DNA from: Neisseria sp. | GTDB lineage: Bacteria > Pseudomonadota > Gammaproteobacteria > Burkholderiales > Neisseriaceae | Reading direction: 5' to 3' | Assembly (NCBI RefSeq): GCF_030527965.1 | Contig: NZ_JAUMZU010000003.1 | Coordinates: forward strand, 1 to 64,000 | Length of the DNA stretch: 64,000 bases | Shown here: positions 46,260 through 54,667 of the stretch, piece after piece | Layout: each line of letters begins with the position of its first letter | Position numbering within the stretch: the first letter of the stretch is position 1 | Translations under genes and position numbers: made by a program | Notes under the pieces: generated by a model | Databases searched by the model: none | Seen by the model: only the letters and a program-made list of their open reading frames with translations | What the model was told of the DNA's origin: nothing

Positions 46260-46634
46260 ATGATGAGTGATCCGATAGAAGTGATTGTCGAACCTTGCTA
46301 TCTGGCGGAGCAGAGTAGCTTGATGAATGACCGTTATGTTTTTTCTTACCATATTAAGATCCGCAATCTGGGTAGCGAAGTTGTGACTCTGAAAAATCGC
46401 TGCTGGGAAATTACTGATGCGCATGGCGGCGTGGAAACTGTTTCAGGGAAAGGCGTGGTTGGCGAGCAGCCGACTTTGTATCCTGGAGATGATTTTGAAT
46501 ACAGCAGCGGCACGCACTTATCTACGCCGTGGGGCAGTATGCAGGGTCGTTATGAGTTTGAAGATGATAGCGGCGAGCGCTTTTGGGTGCAGATTCCGCC
46601 GTTTGATTTGAAGGCGAATATTACTGTTCAATAA
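46260..46634 (+). CDS. apaG: ApaG/CorD (DUF525) protein
   Basis: 124 residues, single fibronectin-III-like ApaG domain; the role is linked to Co2+ resistance and diadenosine tetraphosphate turnover in enterics but the activity is unsettled. YLAEQSSLMNDRYVFSYHIK, RCWEITDAHGG, GEQPTLYPGDDFEY and GSMQGRYEFEDD are typical. The ATG at 46260 stands six bases after AAGGAGG; the ATG at 46254 is too close to it. An uptake word overlaps the upstream gene's end. Confidence 0.95.
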   Translation: MMSDPIEVIVEPCYLAEQSSLMNDRYVFSYHIKIRNLGSEVVTLKNRCWEITDAHGGVETVSGKGVVGEQPTLYPGDDFEYSSGTHLSTPWGSMQGRYEFEDDSGERFWVQIPPFDLKANITVQ

Positions 46635-46729
46635 GATTGAACTGATATTAAGTGGAAAATTTCAAAAATAATCGAGTTTTGAAAACTAAATTTTGATTGG
46701 AGCAGTTTGTATACAATCTAACGAAAGAG

Positions 46730-46763
46730 AAGGCTGTCTGAAAAAGGTTTTTCAGACAGCCTT
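46730..46763 (+). terminator. Hairpin with a different uptake word, after apaG
   Basis: AAGGCTGTCTGAAAAA, two bases, exact complement, then T-rich. Both arms read AGGCTGTCTGAA, not the TGCCTGTCTGAA used elsewhere in the window. Confidence 0.8.
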
Positions 46764-46956
46764 TTTCCTATTTTTGAGTCGGATAAGCGTAGATATTCTG
46801 TTACAAAAGGTTAACCTTGGCTTGCATTAGTTAATGCCTTATGCTGAAATGGCACAAACCTGTGCTGGATGGCGGGCCCGGTCGATTTTTAATCGAGTGG
46901 TTTTGCGATATTTCCAGTTTGATTAAAAGAGTGTGTTTTTTATCGGGAGGAGCTTA
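46764..46956. other. Upstream region of the alanine/sodium symporter
   Basis: No gene. Two adjacent short palindromes, AAGGTTAACCTT at 46807-46818 and GCATTA-GT-TAATGC at 46824-46837, are possible regulator sites. GGGAGGA just before the ATG is a strong ribosome-binding site. Confidence 0.45.
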
Positions 46957-48342
46957 ATGGAAGGTCTGAAACATTTCTTTGATGTGGTAGGCGGTTGGGT
47001 TTGGGGGCCGGTTATGCTGGTTTTCTTGGTTGGCACTGGCGTTTTGCTGACTGTTCGTTTGATGGGTTTGCAGTTTTCCATGTTGCCTTATGCGTTAAAG
47101 TTGGCTTTTTTCCCGCATCCGAAAAAGGATGACGGCACGGATCATGAGGGCGATATTTCACATTTCGGTGCTTTGATGACGGCACTGTCTGCCACCATCG
47201 GTACCGGTAATATCGCGGGGGTTGCGACGGCGGTGATTTCCGGTGGCCCCGGTGCTGTATTTTGGATGTGGATGACGGCGATTTTCGGCATGGCGACCAA
47301 ATACGGCGAGGGTGTGCTGGCGGTGAAATACCGAATCACCAATGCTCGCGGTGAGATGTCGGGCGGGCCGATGTATTATATTGAGCATGGCTTGAAACAA
47401 AAATGGTTGGCCATGCTGTTTGCTTTGTTTGGCACTATTGCTTCTTTCGGTATCGGCAGCTCGGTGCAGTCGAATTCGGTTGCGCAGGCCGTTCATGCGA
47501 GTTTCGGTATTGATCAGATGTATACCGGCGTTGTGTTGACCATATTGACGGCTATTGTGGTCTTGGGCGGCATCCGCAGTATTGCTACGGCGTCTTCTTT
47601 TATCGTGCCGGCAATGGCGGTGTTTTATGTGGTCGGTGGCTTGGTGATTATTGCTTTGAATTTGGATAAGGTTGCGCCTGCGGTCAGTATGATTTTGAAT
47701 GATGCGTTTACCGGGCAGGCGATTGCGGGCGGTGCCATCGGCTCTGTTATCCGTTACGGTGTGGCGCGCGGTGTATTTTCCAACGAGGCGGGTATGGGTT
47801 CGGCGCCGATTGCGGCGGCGGCGGCTAAAACCGACCATTCTGTGCGCCAAGCGCTGGTATCGATGACCGGTACTTTCCTTGATACGATTGTGGTGTGTTC
47901 TATTACCGGTATTGTTTTGGTTATGGGTTTAACTCATGGTACGGAGTTTACCCCGTTGCTTGGCTCCGACGGGAAAGCGCTGACCGGTGCGGTTTTAACC
48001 AGTAAAGTGTTTGACCATCTGTTGCCCGGGCCGGGTGGTTGGGTGGTTACCATCGGCCTGATTTTCTTTGCTTATTCTACGATTCTGGGATGGTGTTATT
48101 ACGGTGAGAAATGCGCGGCTTATGTGTTTGGCGATCGTTCGGCCAATATTTACCGTGTGATTTATGTGGCTACGGTCATGGTGGGTACGGTTGCCAGCTT
48201 GGACTTGGTTTGGGCGGCGGCGGATGCGTTCAACGGTCTGATGGCGGTGCCTAACTTGATTGCGCTGGTTTTGCTTTCCGGTGTGATTGTGCGGGAAACC
48301 AAAGATTTCAAAGCCAAACGTGCCAGCGGCGAATTGCCTTAA
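46957..48342 (+). CDS. Alanine or glycine:cation symporter (AGCS family)
   Basis: Sodium-coupled amino acid uptake in the inner membrane. 461 residues with about eleven membrane segments. The family hallmarks are [20 protein letters not shown] near residue 85 and [19 protein letters not shown] near 275. The start is the ATG at 46957 (MEGLKHFF) with GGGAGGA upstream; the longer frame has no better start. Substrate specificity (alanine, glycine or glutamine) cannot be read from the sequence. Single gene with its own terminator. Confidence 0.93.
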   Translation: MEGLKHFFDVVGGWVWGPVMLVFLVGTGVLLTVRLMGLQFSMLPYALKLAFFPHPKKDDGTDHEGDISHFGALMTALSATIGTGNIAGVATAVISGGPGAVFWMWMTAIFGMATKYGEGVLAVKYRITNARGEMSGGPMYYIEHGLKQKWLAMLFALFGTIASFGIGSSVQSNSVAQAVHASFGIDQMYTGVVLTILTAIVVLGGIRSIATASSFIVPAMAVFYVVGGLVIIALNLDKVAPAVSMILNDAFTGQAIAGGAIGSVIRYGVARGVFSNEAGMGSAPIAAAAAKTDHSVRQALVSMTGTFLDTIVVCSITGIVLVMGLTHGTEFTPLLGSDGKALTGAVLTSKVFDHLLPGPGGWVVTIGLIFFAYSTILGWCYYGEKCAAYVFGDRSANIYRVIYVATVMVGTVASLDLVWAAADAFNGLMAVPNLIALVLLSGVIVRETKDFKAKRASGELP

Positions 48343-48358
48343 TTGGTTAAGCTGCCTG

Positions 48359-48395
48359 TAATGCCTGTCTGAAAAACCTTTTCAGACAGGCATTA
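48359..48395 (+). terminator. Uptake-sequence hairpin after the AGCS symporter
   Basis: TAATGCCTGTCTGAAAA and its complement with a three-base loop. Confidence 0.8.
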
Positions 48396-48419
48396 TTATT
48401 GGCCTGCCGATTTACAAGA

Positions 48420-48442
48420 AGAATGTTATACAGTATCATTTC
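48420..48442 (+). promoter_or_regulatory. Candidate Zur operator upstream of znuCBA
   Basis: AGAATGTTATA, one base, AGTATCATTTC. It agrees at 17 of 22 non-centre positions with the E. coli Zur consensus as I recall it (GAAATGTTATA-N-TATAACATTTC). It lies 33 bases before the first small ORF of the operon. Confidence 0.55.
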
Positions 48443-48474
48443 CGCTGCTTTTTACCCGTAATTCGAACGATATT

Positions 48475-48573
48475 ATGAATCTTTTATTAACCGGCTTGTT
48501 CCAACGCCTGCTGCTGGCCGCCCTTGCTCTGATGATTTTATGGGGCATGTATTTTTGGGCTGTTGCCGAATGA
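48475..48573 (+). CDS. 32-residue single-span membrane ORF overlapping znuC
   Basis: Not recognised. The ORF starts MNLLLTGLFQRLLLAALALM and ends VAE: one hydrophobic helix of about 20 residues, a basic residue before it, aromatic residues (WGMYFW) at the exit. Its stop overlaps the znuC start as ATGA, so the two would be translationally coupled. No strong ribosome-binding site precedes it. It could be a leader that sets znuC translation or a small transporter accessory protein. A chance ORF is possible, but the exact four-base overlap argues against it. Confidence 0.5.
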   Translation: MNLLLTGLFQRLLLAALALMILWGMYFWAVAE

Positions 48574-49295
48574 GTATCCACATTAATAATTTAACGGTCA
48601 GTTACCGTCGCAAACCGGCGGTGCATCATCTGGATATGACGTTTGACGACGGTTCGATGTGGGCGATTTTCGGGCCAAACGGAGCGGGCAAGTCTACGTT
48701 GCTCAAGGCGGTTATGGGTTTGCTGAAACCGGATACCGGAACAATCGAATGGCAGGGGATGTCGCGTAGTGATATCGCGTATTTGCCGCAACAATCGGAC
48801 ATCGACCGTAACCAGCCGATGACTGTCTTGGAGCTGGCGGCGATGGGTTTGTGGTATGAAATCGGTTTTTTCGGCAGGGTAAATGCCGACCAGACTGCGC
48901 GCATCAAACAGGCCTTGGCTCGGGTGGAAATGACGGATTTTGCCGATAGGCAGATTGCTCATTTGTCAAACGGCCAGTTTCAGCGGGTTTTATTTGCTCG
49001 CATGTTGGTGCAGGATGCCAAATTTTTGCTGTTGGACGAGCCGTTTAATGCGGTGGATGCGCGTACGACTTACGCTTTGCTCGAAGTTTTGCGGCAATGC
49101 CACCATGCGGGGCAGGCGGTGATTGCGGTGTTGCACGATTACGAGCAGGTGCGTGCCTATTTCCCGAATACGCTTTTGATTGCGCGGGAAAAAGTGGCGA
49201 CAGGTAAAACGGAAGACGTGTTGACCGACGATTATTTACAGAAGGCCGGGGCGTTGATGCAGCAAGTGGACGGTGCCGAATGGTGTGCCGCGTGA
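48570..49295 (+). CDS. znuC: Zinc ABC transporter ATP-binding protein ZnuC
   Basis: ATPase of the high-affinity zinc (possibly also manganese) importer. 241 residues from MSIHINNLTVSYR. Walker A GPNGAGKSTLLKA, Q-loop LPQQSDI, signature LSNGQFQRVLFARML and Walker B FLLLDEPFNAVD. The signature LSNGQ rather than LSGGQ is common in metal importers. Starts at ATG 48570, overlapping the small ORF. First of znuC-znuB-znuA. Confidence 0.94.
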   Translation: MSIHINNLTVSYRRKPAVHHLDMTFDDGSMWAIFGPNGAGKSTLLKAVMGLLKPDTGTIEWQGMSRSDIAYLPQQSDIDRNQPMTVLELAAMGLWYEIGFFGRVNADQTARIKQALARVEMTDFADRQIAHLSNGQFQRVLFARMLVQDAKFLLLDEPFNAVDARTTYALLEVLRQCHHAGQAVIAVLHDYEQVRAYFPNTLLIAREKVATGKTEDVLTDDYLQKAGALMQQVDGAEWCAA

Positions 49296-49302
49296 AACAA
49301 TA

Positions 49303-49341
49303 TTTTCAGACAGGCAAAGTATTTTGATGCTTGTCTGAAAG
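49303..49341 (+). repeat. Degenerate uptake-word pair between znuC and znuB
   Basis: TTTTCAGACAGGCA and TGCTTGTCTGAAA about a dozen bases apart. A hairpin inside the operon. Confidence 0.5.
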
Positions 49342-49350
49342 CGAAAGAAT

Positions 49351-50226
49351 ATGAATTTATACGAATTGTTGGTTGCTCCATTTGCTGAGTTCGGCTTTAT
49401 GCGCTATGCGCTGGCTTCCGTTGTGTTCCTTGCTTTGTCGGGTGCGCCGGTTGGTGTTTTTTTGGTTATGCGCAGGATGAGCTTGGTTGGCGATGCGCTT
49501 GGCCATGCCGTTTTGCCCGGTGCGGCGGTGGGATATATTGTCGGCGGTTTGAGCCTGCCTGCCATGAGCTTGGGCGGTTTTGCGGCTGGAATGATGATGG
49601 CGTTGCTTGCAGGGCTGGTCAGCCGCTTTACTCAATTGAAAGAGGATGCCAACTTTGCCGCTTTTTATTTAAGCAGTTTGGCAATTGGCGTGGTATTGGT
49701 TAGCCAGAATGGCAGCAATATCGATTTGCTGCATTTGTTGTTCGGTTCGATTTTGGCGGTGGATTTGCCTGCGCTGCAATTGGTTGCAACGAGCGCCAGC
49801 ATTACGATTGTGGCACTCGCCGTGATTTATCGCCCTATGTTGATGGAGAGCATCGATCCCTTGTTTTTGAAGGCGGTCAACGGCAAAGGCGGCTTGTGGC
49901 ATATGGTTTTCCTGATTCTGGTGGTGATGAATCTGGTTGCCGGCTTTCAATCGCTGGGCACGCTGATGTCGGTCGGGCTGATGATGCTGCCGGCCATTAC
50001 CGCCAGATTGTGGGCGCGCAATATGGGCATGCTGCTGTTTTTGGCCAGCCTGTTTGCTTTGCTGTGTGGTGCCGGCGGTTTACTGTTTTCTTATTATGTA
50101 GAAATACCGTCGGGGCCCGCGATTATTTTGTGGTGCGGCGCTTTGTATTTGATTTCCATTGTTTTCGGCTTGGAGGGCGGCTTGGTATCGAAATTGTTGC
50201 GCCACCGAAAGCACCATATTTATTAA
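49351..50226 (+). CDS. znuB: Zinc ABC transporter permease ZnuB
   Basis: Inner-membrane permease of the importer, ABC-3 family. 291 residues with about eight membrane segments. The cytoplasmic coupling motif region VMRRMSLVGDALGHAVLPG near residue 40, followed by GAAVGYIVGG, is typical. C-terminal GAGGLLFSYYVEIPSGPAII is also conserved. Follows znuC after 55 bases containing a hairpin. Confidence 0.94.
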   Translation: MNLYELLVAPFAEFGFMRYALASVVFLALSGAPVGVFLVMRRMSLVGDALGHAVLPGAAVGYIVGGLSLPAMSLGGFAAGMMMALLAGLVSRFTQLKEDANFAAFYLSSLAIGVVLVSQNGSNIDLLHLLFGSILAVDLPALQLVATSASITIVALAVIYRPMLMESIDPLFLKAVNGKGGLWHMVFLILVVMNLVAGFQSLGTLMSVGLMMLPAITARLWARNMGMLLFLASLFALLCGAGGLLFSYYVEIPSGPAIILWCGALYLISIVFGLEGGLVSKLLRHRKHHIY

Positions 50227-50250
50227 ACGAAAATCTAAAGGAGCAAAATA

Positions 50251-51159
50251 ATGAAACATTGGAAAAAAGGATTGCTGGCACTGGCTTTGTCTGGTTCGGT
50301 ATACGCTGCGCCGATTCCGGTTGTGTCGAGTTTTAGCATATTGGGCGACGTTGCCAAGCAAGTCGGCGGCGAGCGTGTGGCTGTGCAGAATCTGGTCGGC
50401 AACGATCAAGACCCCCATGCTTATAATGTAACGAGCGGCGATATTAAAAAGATTAGTGCTGCCAAATTGTTTTTGATGAACGGTTTGGGTTTGGAAAAAG
50501 CAGAATTGGTGCGCGCGGCCAAGCAGAATAAGGTTGCTTATGCCGAGGCGGCGGCAGGCATCAATGCCATGAAAATGCCGGAGGAGGCTGAAGAAGGCCA
50601 TCACCACCATCATCATGAAGGCGACCATCACCACGGAGAATATGATCCGCATGTGTGGACCGACCCTGTGTTGATGCAAAAATATGCGTCAAACGTAGCC
50701 GACGCGTTGATTAAAGTCGACCCTGCCGGCAAGGCTTACTATCAGCAACACTTGGCCGCTTATCAAGGCGAATTGAAAAAATTGGATGCCTATGCCGCTC
50801 AGAAATTTAACGAAATTCCGAAAGCCAAGCGCAAAGTGTTGACCAGCCACGATGCTTTTTCCTATATGGGTAAACGCTACAGCATTCAATTCATCGCGCC
50901 CCAAGGTGTGAGCGAAGATGCCCAGCCTTCTGCCAAACAAGTGGCGGGGATTATTCGTCAGGTGAAGCGCGAAGGCATCAAAGCGGTGTTTACAGAAAAT
51001 ATTAATGATCCGCGCATGGTGGAACGCATTTCCAAAGAAACAGGCGTTGCGCTTGGTGGAAAATTGTATTCGGATGCTTTGAGCAACGGCGCCCCTGCCA
51101 ACACTTATATCAATATGTATCGCTATAATGTGGATGAAATCAGCCGTGCGATGAAATAA
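50251..51159 (+). CDS. znuA: Zinc-binding periplasmic protein ZnuA
   Basis: Cluster A-I metal-binding protein delivering zinc to ZnuBC. 302 residues: signal peptide MKHWKKGLLALALSGSVYA, VVSSFSILGDVAKQVGG, His ligand in GNDQDPHAYN, then a His-rich loop near residues 115-130 (HHHHHHEGDHHH) and YDPHVWTDP, with the final Glu/Asp and His ligands downstream. The His-rich loop favours zinc over manganese, although the neisserial system transports both. Last gene of the operon. Confidence 0.95.
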   Translation: MKHWKKGLLALALSGSVYAAPIPVVSSFSILGDVAKQVGGERVAVQNLVGNDQDPHAYNVTSGDIKKISAAKLFLMNGLGLEKAELVRAAKQNKVAYAEAAAGINAMKMPEEAEEGHHHHHHEGDHHHGEYDPHVWTDPVLMQKYASNVADALIKVDPAGKAYYQQHLAAYQGELKKLDAYAAQKFNEIPKAKRKVLTSHDAFSYMGKRYSIQFIAPQGVSEDAQPSAKQVAGIIRQVKREGIKAVFTENINDPRMVERISKETGVALGGKLYSDALSNGAPANTYINMYRYNVDEISRAMK

Positions 51160-51177
51160 AACGGTGTCGACTATCAT

Positions 51178-51211
51178 TAATGCCTGTCTGAACATTTTCA
51201 GACAGGCATTA
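51178..51211 (+). terminator. Uptake-sequence hairpin after znuA
   Basis: TAATGCCTGTCTGAA and its complement, short loop, then TTCG. Confidence 0.8.
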
Positions 51212-51350
51212 TTCGCATCAGAAGCGAGCTATTACGATATGAAATGGCAGCGATAGAAATGCTTGCAAGATTGGAGCGGGCTTGCGCTCGGCGATTTACG
51301 GAGCAATCGAATTTTTTGACTGTAAATTGAAAAAATAAAGGTTTTATTTC

Positions 51351-51379
51351 TTGACTTTAACCTGAAAAAAGCGTTTAAT
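51351..51379 (+). promoter_or_regulatory. Predicted metNIQ promoter
   Basis: TTGACT at 51351-51356, 17-base spacer, TTTAAT at 51374-51379. Transcription would start near 51386, leaving a leader of about 150 bases before metN. Confidence 0.6.
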
Positions 51380-51428
51380 TACGACATTGAATTTACACGC
51401 CGATTTGACACAGCTTGCGGGCGTTTTA

Positions 51429-51508
51429 AACAGCTAAAGCGTACAGAGTTTTTCATTTAAGCTGTTATATTTTGGCCCGTTTGTGTGTAAGCACAATCGG
51501 GCTTTATT
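51429..51508 (+). promoter_or_regulatory. Two-hairpin leader of metNIQ, second hairpin terminator-like
   Basis: Hairpin 1: AACAGCT at 51429-51435 with AGCTGTT at 51460-51466. Hairpin 2: GCCCG-t-TTGTG at 51475-51485 with CACAA-t-CGGGC at 51492-51502, then TTTATT. It looks like an attenuator upstream of a methionine transporter. No SAM riboswitch class is recognised in it. The other bases of this 378-base gap show nothing else. Confidence 0.5.
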
Positions 51509-51537
51509 CTGTTTGAGGCGGACGGCAGGGCAAGTAA

Positions 51538-52287
51538 ATGGATAATATGATTGTTTTGGATAATGTTGGCAAGCGCTACCGTAGCCGTGATAACAAAGGT
51601 TGGTTTACCGCGGTGGAGCCGACTCATCTCGAAATCAGGCAGGGCGAGGTTTTCGGCTTGATGGGTTATTCCGGTGCGGGTAAATCGACTTTGCTGCGCC
51701 TGATTAACCTGCTGGAGCGGCCCGATAGCGGCACCGTAACGGTGGGCGGGCAGAAATTGACCGAGCTTTCTGCCGTCGAATTGCGCCGGGCGCGGCAGAA
51801 TATCGGCATGGTGTTCCAACAATTCAACTTATTGAGCAACCGTACTGTGGAAGACAACGTGGCTTTCCCATTGGAAATCGCCGGCTGGGACAAAGGCAAA
51901 ATCCGGCAGCGGGTAGCCGAATGTCTGGAAATTGTTCGGTTGGGCGACAGAGCCAAGCATTATCCTGCGCAATTATCGGGCGGGCAGAAGCAGCGCGTCG
52001 GCATTGCTCGTGCGCTGGCGCCCAATCCGGGCGTGATTTTGGCCGACGAGCCGACTTCTGCGCTTGATCCGGCCACTACCCGAAGCGTGTTGGCTTGTTT
52101 GGAAGAGATTAATCAGAAGTTTAATGTTACGATTGTTATCGTAACTCATGAGATGAGCGTCATTCGGCGTTTGTGCGATCGCGCGGCTCTGCTGCATAAC
52201 GGTAAGCTTTTGGAAATCGTAGATGTGAAAAACAACCAGATTCATGCTCGCTCGGAAATCGGTTGTGAGTTAATCAGGGAAGATTGA
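51538..52287 (+). CDS. metN: Methionine ABC transporter ATP-binding protein MetN
   Basis: ATPase of the D/L-methionine importer MetNIQ. 249 residues. Walker A GYSGAGKSTLLRL, signature LSGGQKQRVGIARAL and Walker B VILADEPTSALD. The C-terminal NIL/ACT-like domain that lets methionine inhibit E. coli MetN (about 343 residues) is missing, as in other Neisseria, so feedback must act another way. Start ATG at 51538; a second ATG at 51547 is possible. metI begins two bases past the stop. Confidence 0.93.
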   Translation: MDNMIVLDNVGKRYRSRDNKGWFTAVEPTHLEIRQGEVFGLMGYSGAGKSTLLRLINLLERPDSGTVTVGGQKLTELSAVELRRARQNIGMVFQQFNLLSNRTVEDNVAFPLEIAGWDKGKIRQRVAECLEIVRLGDRAKHYPAQLSGGQKQRVGIARALAPNPGVILADEPTSALDPATTRSVLACLEEINQKFNVTIVIVTHEMSVIRRLCDRAALLHNGKLLEIVDVKNNQIHARSEIGCELIRED

Positions 52288-52289
52288 AT

Positions 52290-52976
52290 ATGGCAGACGA
52301 AACCTTTGCCCAAGCATTCGACAATCTGTGGGATATGAAGGCTGAAATTCTTAAGGCAGCTTGGGAAACCTTGATTATGTTGGGCATTTCCGTGCCGGTT
52401 TCTGTGCTGTTCGGCACGCTGCTCGGCATCGGGATGTTTGCCAGCGGAAACCATATGCTGTTTTACAATTCGACCCTTAATAAAATTCTGGATAATACGA
52501 TTAACCTGATACGCGCCTTTCCTTTTGTGATTTTGATGGTGGCGATGGGGCCGTTGACCTTGCTGCTGATTGGTAAAAGTATCGGCCCGTTTGCGGCTTC
52601 GTTGATTTTGTCGGTTTCCGGCATGTTTTATTTCGCCCGGCTGGTTGAGCAGAATTTGCGCGAAGTGCCGCGCGGCATTATTGAAGCGGCCACCAGTATG
52701 GGCGCTTCTCCGGCGGTGATTATTTTTAAAGTGCTGCTTTCCGAGGCGCGCTCCGGTATGGTGCTGAGCATTACCGTATTGAGCATCGGCCTGTTATCAT
52801 ACAGCGCGGCGGCGGGGATGATTGGCGGCGGCGGATTGGGCGATTTGGCCGTACGTTATGGTTACCATCGTTTCCAAACGGATATAATGATATTTATCGT
52901 GGCCGTTTTGGTGCTGGCCGTGATTCTGATTCAAAGCTTCGGTAACTGGATTGCGCGTAAATTAGACAAGCGGTAA
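52290..52976 (+). CDS. metI: Methionine ABC transporter permease MetI
   Basis: Inner-membrane permease with five or six membrane segments. 228 residues from the ATG at 52290 (MADETFAQAFDN), with GGGAAG upstream in the metN tail. The EAA loop is IIEAATSMGASPAVIIFKVL near residue 135, and AAAGMIGGGGLGDLAVRYGY is the family motif near the C-terminus. It is followed by an uptake hairpin before metQ. Confidence 0.94.
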   Translation: MADETFAQAFDNLWDMKAEILKAAWETLIMLGISVPVSVLFGTLLGIGMFASGNHMLFYNSTLNKILDNTINLIRAFPFVILMVAMGPLTLLLIGKSIGPFAASLILSVSGMFYFARLVEQNLREVPRGIIEAATSMGASPAVIIFKVLLSEARSGMVLSITVLSIGLLSYSAAAGMIGGGGLGDLAVRYGYHRFQTDIMIFIVAVLVLAVILIQSFGNWIARKLDKR

Positions 52977-52985
52977 AGCATGATG

Positions 52986-53025
52986 ATGCCTGTCTGAAAA
53001 CCGCCAAATGTTTTCAGACAGGCAT
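52986..53025 (+). repeat. Uptake-sequence hairpin between metI and metQ
   Basis: ATGCCTGTCTGAAAA and its complement, ten-base loop. May set lower metNI than metQ mRNA level by 3'-end protection, or part-terminate. Confidence 0.6.
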
Positions 53026-53078
53026 TGAATTGATATGTGCGACAGAATATATTTAATGATATTTTTAAGGAGTTTAAT

Positions 53079-54008
53079 ATGAAAACCAATGTGTTATTGC
53101 TCAAAACCTTATCTGCCGGCGTGGTTGCTTTTGCATTGACCGCTTGCGGCGGACAAAAAGAAGCGGCGCCAGCAGCCGCTTCCGGAGCTTCTGCCGCTTC
53201 GCAGGCCGGTGCTCAGAAAAGCAAAATCGTATTCGGCACAACTGCCGGCGATTTCGGCGATATGGTGCGCGATCAGGTTAAACCGGCGTTGGAAAAAGAG
53301 GGATATCAAGTGGAATTGGTGGAGTTTACCGATTACGTTCGCCCCAACCAAGCGCTGGCGCAAGGCGAATTGGACATCAATATTTTCCAACATAAACCTT
53401 ATCTGGACGACTTCAAAAAAGAGCACAAACTGGATTTGACAGAGGTGTTCCAAGTGCCGACCGCGCCGCTGGGGCTTTATTCGGGCAAGGCAAAATCATT
53501 GGATGACGTGAAAGACGGCAGCAGTGTTTCGGCTCCGAACGATCCTTCTAACTTTGCTCGTGCGTTGGTTATGTTGAACGAATTGGGCTGGGTTAAGCTG
53601 AAAGACAATGTTAATCCGCTGACTGCGTCGAAAAAAGACATTGCGGCCAATCCGAAAAATATTCAGATTGTTGAATTGGAAGCGGCGCAACTGCCGCGCA
53701 GCCGTCAAGATGTTGATTTCGCCATTATCAACGGCAACTATGCGACCAGCTCCGGCATCAAGCTGACTGAAGCTTTGTTCCAAGAGCCGAGCTATGCTTA
53801 TGTGAACTGGGCTGCCGTGAAAACCGCCGATAAAGACAGCAAATGGGTGAAAGACATCGAGGCCGTTTACAATTCCGATGCCTTTAAAAAATACGCGCAA
53901 ACCCGTTTTGCCGGTTATAAATATCCCGAAGCATGGGGTATGAATGCGGCGCAAGGCGCTAAAGCGGAAGCGGCTTCCGTTGCCGCCGCATCGGCCGCAT
54001 CCAAATAA
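53079..54008 (+). CDS. metQ: Methionine-binding lipoprotein MetQ
   Basis: Substrate-binding lipoprotein of the methionine importer (the NlpA family; the meningococcal homologue is vaccine candidate GNA1946). 309 residues from ATG 53079 behind AAGGAG. The lipobox ALTAC puts the lipidated Cys near residue 23, followed by an Ala-rich linker (about 30-45). The core KIVFGTTAGDFGDMVRDQVK, DYVRPNQALAQGELDINIFQ and the C-terminal SVAAASAASK tail are seen. The Ala-rich ends are longer than in E. coli MetQ. Confidence 0.95.
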   Translation: MKTNVLLLKTLSAGVVAFALTACGGQKEAAPAAASGASAASQAGAQKSKIVFGTTAGDFGDMVRDQVKPALEKEGYQVELVEFTDYVRPNQALAQGELDINIFQHKPYLDDFKKEHKLDLTEVFQVPTAPLGLYSGKAKSLDDVKDGSSVSAPNDPSNFARALVMLNELGWVKLKDNVNPLTASKKDIAANPKNIQIVELEAAQLPRSRQDVDFAIINGNYATSSGIKLTEALFQEPSYAYVNWAAVKTADKDSKWVKDIEAVYNSDAFKKYAQTRFAGYKYPEAWGMNAAQGAKAEAASVAAASAASK

Positions 54009-54020
54009 ATTGAAAAAGCA

Positions 54021-54051
54021 GACTGCGCTCCGGGTAGGGGCGCAGTTTTTT
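54021..54051 (+). terminator. Intrinsic terminator of metQ
   Basis: GACTGCGCTCC, short loop, GGGGCGCAGT, then TTTTTT. No uptake word. Confidence 0.85.
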
Positions 54052-54496
54052 ATTGGCTGTTTGTTTTGACTGCCACGTATTTTCCGCTGAATACGGCAAC
54101 CAATTGGTCTTCCGAATACATTTCGGTTTTCAGCGTGATTTTTCCTTTGCCCGTTGTGTTTAGGCTGGTGTGTATTTCTTGCCAAGCCTGCGCGTTTTCG
54201 ATTTGGGTGCGGATAAGGAGATCGCTTGTGGCCGGGCGCAGGTAACGGGTTTCGCCGGTTTGTATCACGATATTGCCGGCTGCTGCGGGGCAGTTGATAT
54301 GTACGGCAGACCAGCCGCACAGGGTGGCGCCGAGAGCGATGCTGCCGCCGAAAACCGTGTTTTTGTGGTTATGGTTTAGGCGGTATGGCATCAGCAGGGT
54401 AACGGCTTGGGGCGTGCAGTCGATAACCTGAATGTCTAATGCCTGCGCGGCCGGGATGTTTTGGCGGAGGAAGGTTTGCAATTCTGCTGCGGTCAT
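54050..54496 (-). CDS. Hotdog-fold thioesterase, YiiD C-terminal type
   Basis: 148 residues. It resembles the YiiD_C thioesterase family: AELQTFLRQNIPAAQALDIQ, YRLNHNHKNTVFGGSIALGA (the central helix and active-site Asn/His segment), and a final beta-sheet with GKITLKTEMYSED. It would hydrolyse an acyl-CoA or acyl-ACP; substrate unknown. The ATG at 54496 gives the normal hotdog length; a longer frame to 54589 has no family look. It is convergent with metQ, and its stop lies in the metQ terminator. Confidence 0.78.
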   Translation of the reverse strand: MTAAELQTFLRQNIPAAQALDIQVIDCTPQAVTLLMPYRLNHNHKNTVFGGSIALGATLCGWSAVHINCPAAAGNIVIQTGETRYLRPATSDLLIRTQIENAQAWQEIHTSLNTTGKGKITLKTEMYSEDQLVAVFSGKYVAVKTNSQ

Positions 54497-54612
54497 GGCA
54501 TCGGAAAGATTGATTGACGGTGTGTCGATTATAGCGTGAAACCGAAGGCTGTCTGTAGAGTTGGATAAGGGGCATTTGAATCGGAACAAGGTTGAAGAAG
54601 CTGTTGGATAAA

Positions 54613-54647
54613 AAAGCCTGTCTGAAAATCGTTTTCAGACAGGCTTT
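54613..54647. terminator. Uptake-sequence hairpin after the M16 peptidase gene
   Basis: AAAGCCTGTCTGAAAA and its complement, three-base loop, 20 bases past the minus-strand stop at 54668. Confidence 0.75.
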
Positions 54648-54667
54648 GTGTGTTTAGCAATAGTGTT

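Noticed and set aside
50580..50645. His-codon run in znuA as a slippage microsatellite
   Set aside because: Codons alternate between CAC and CAT and the run is a normal ZnuA metal loop.
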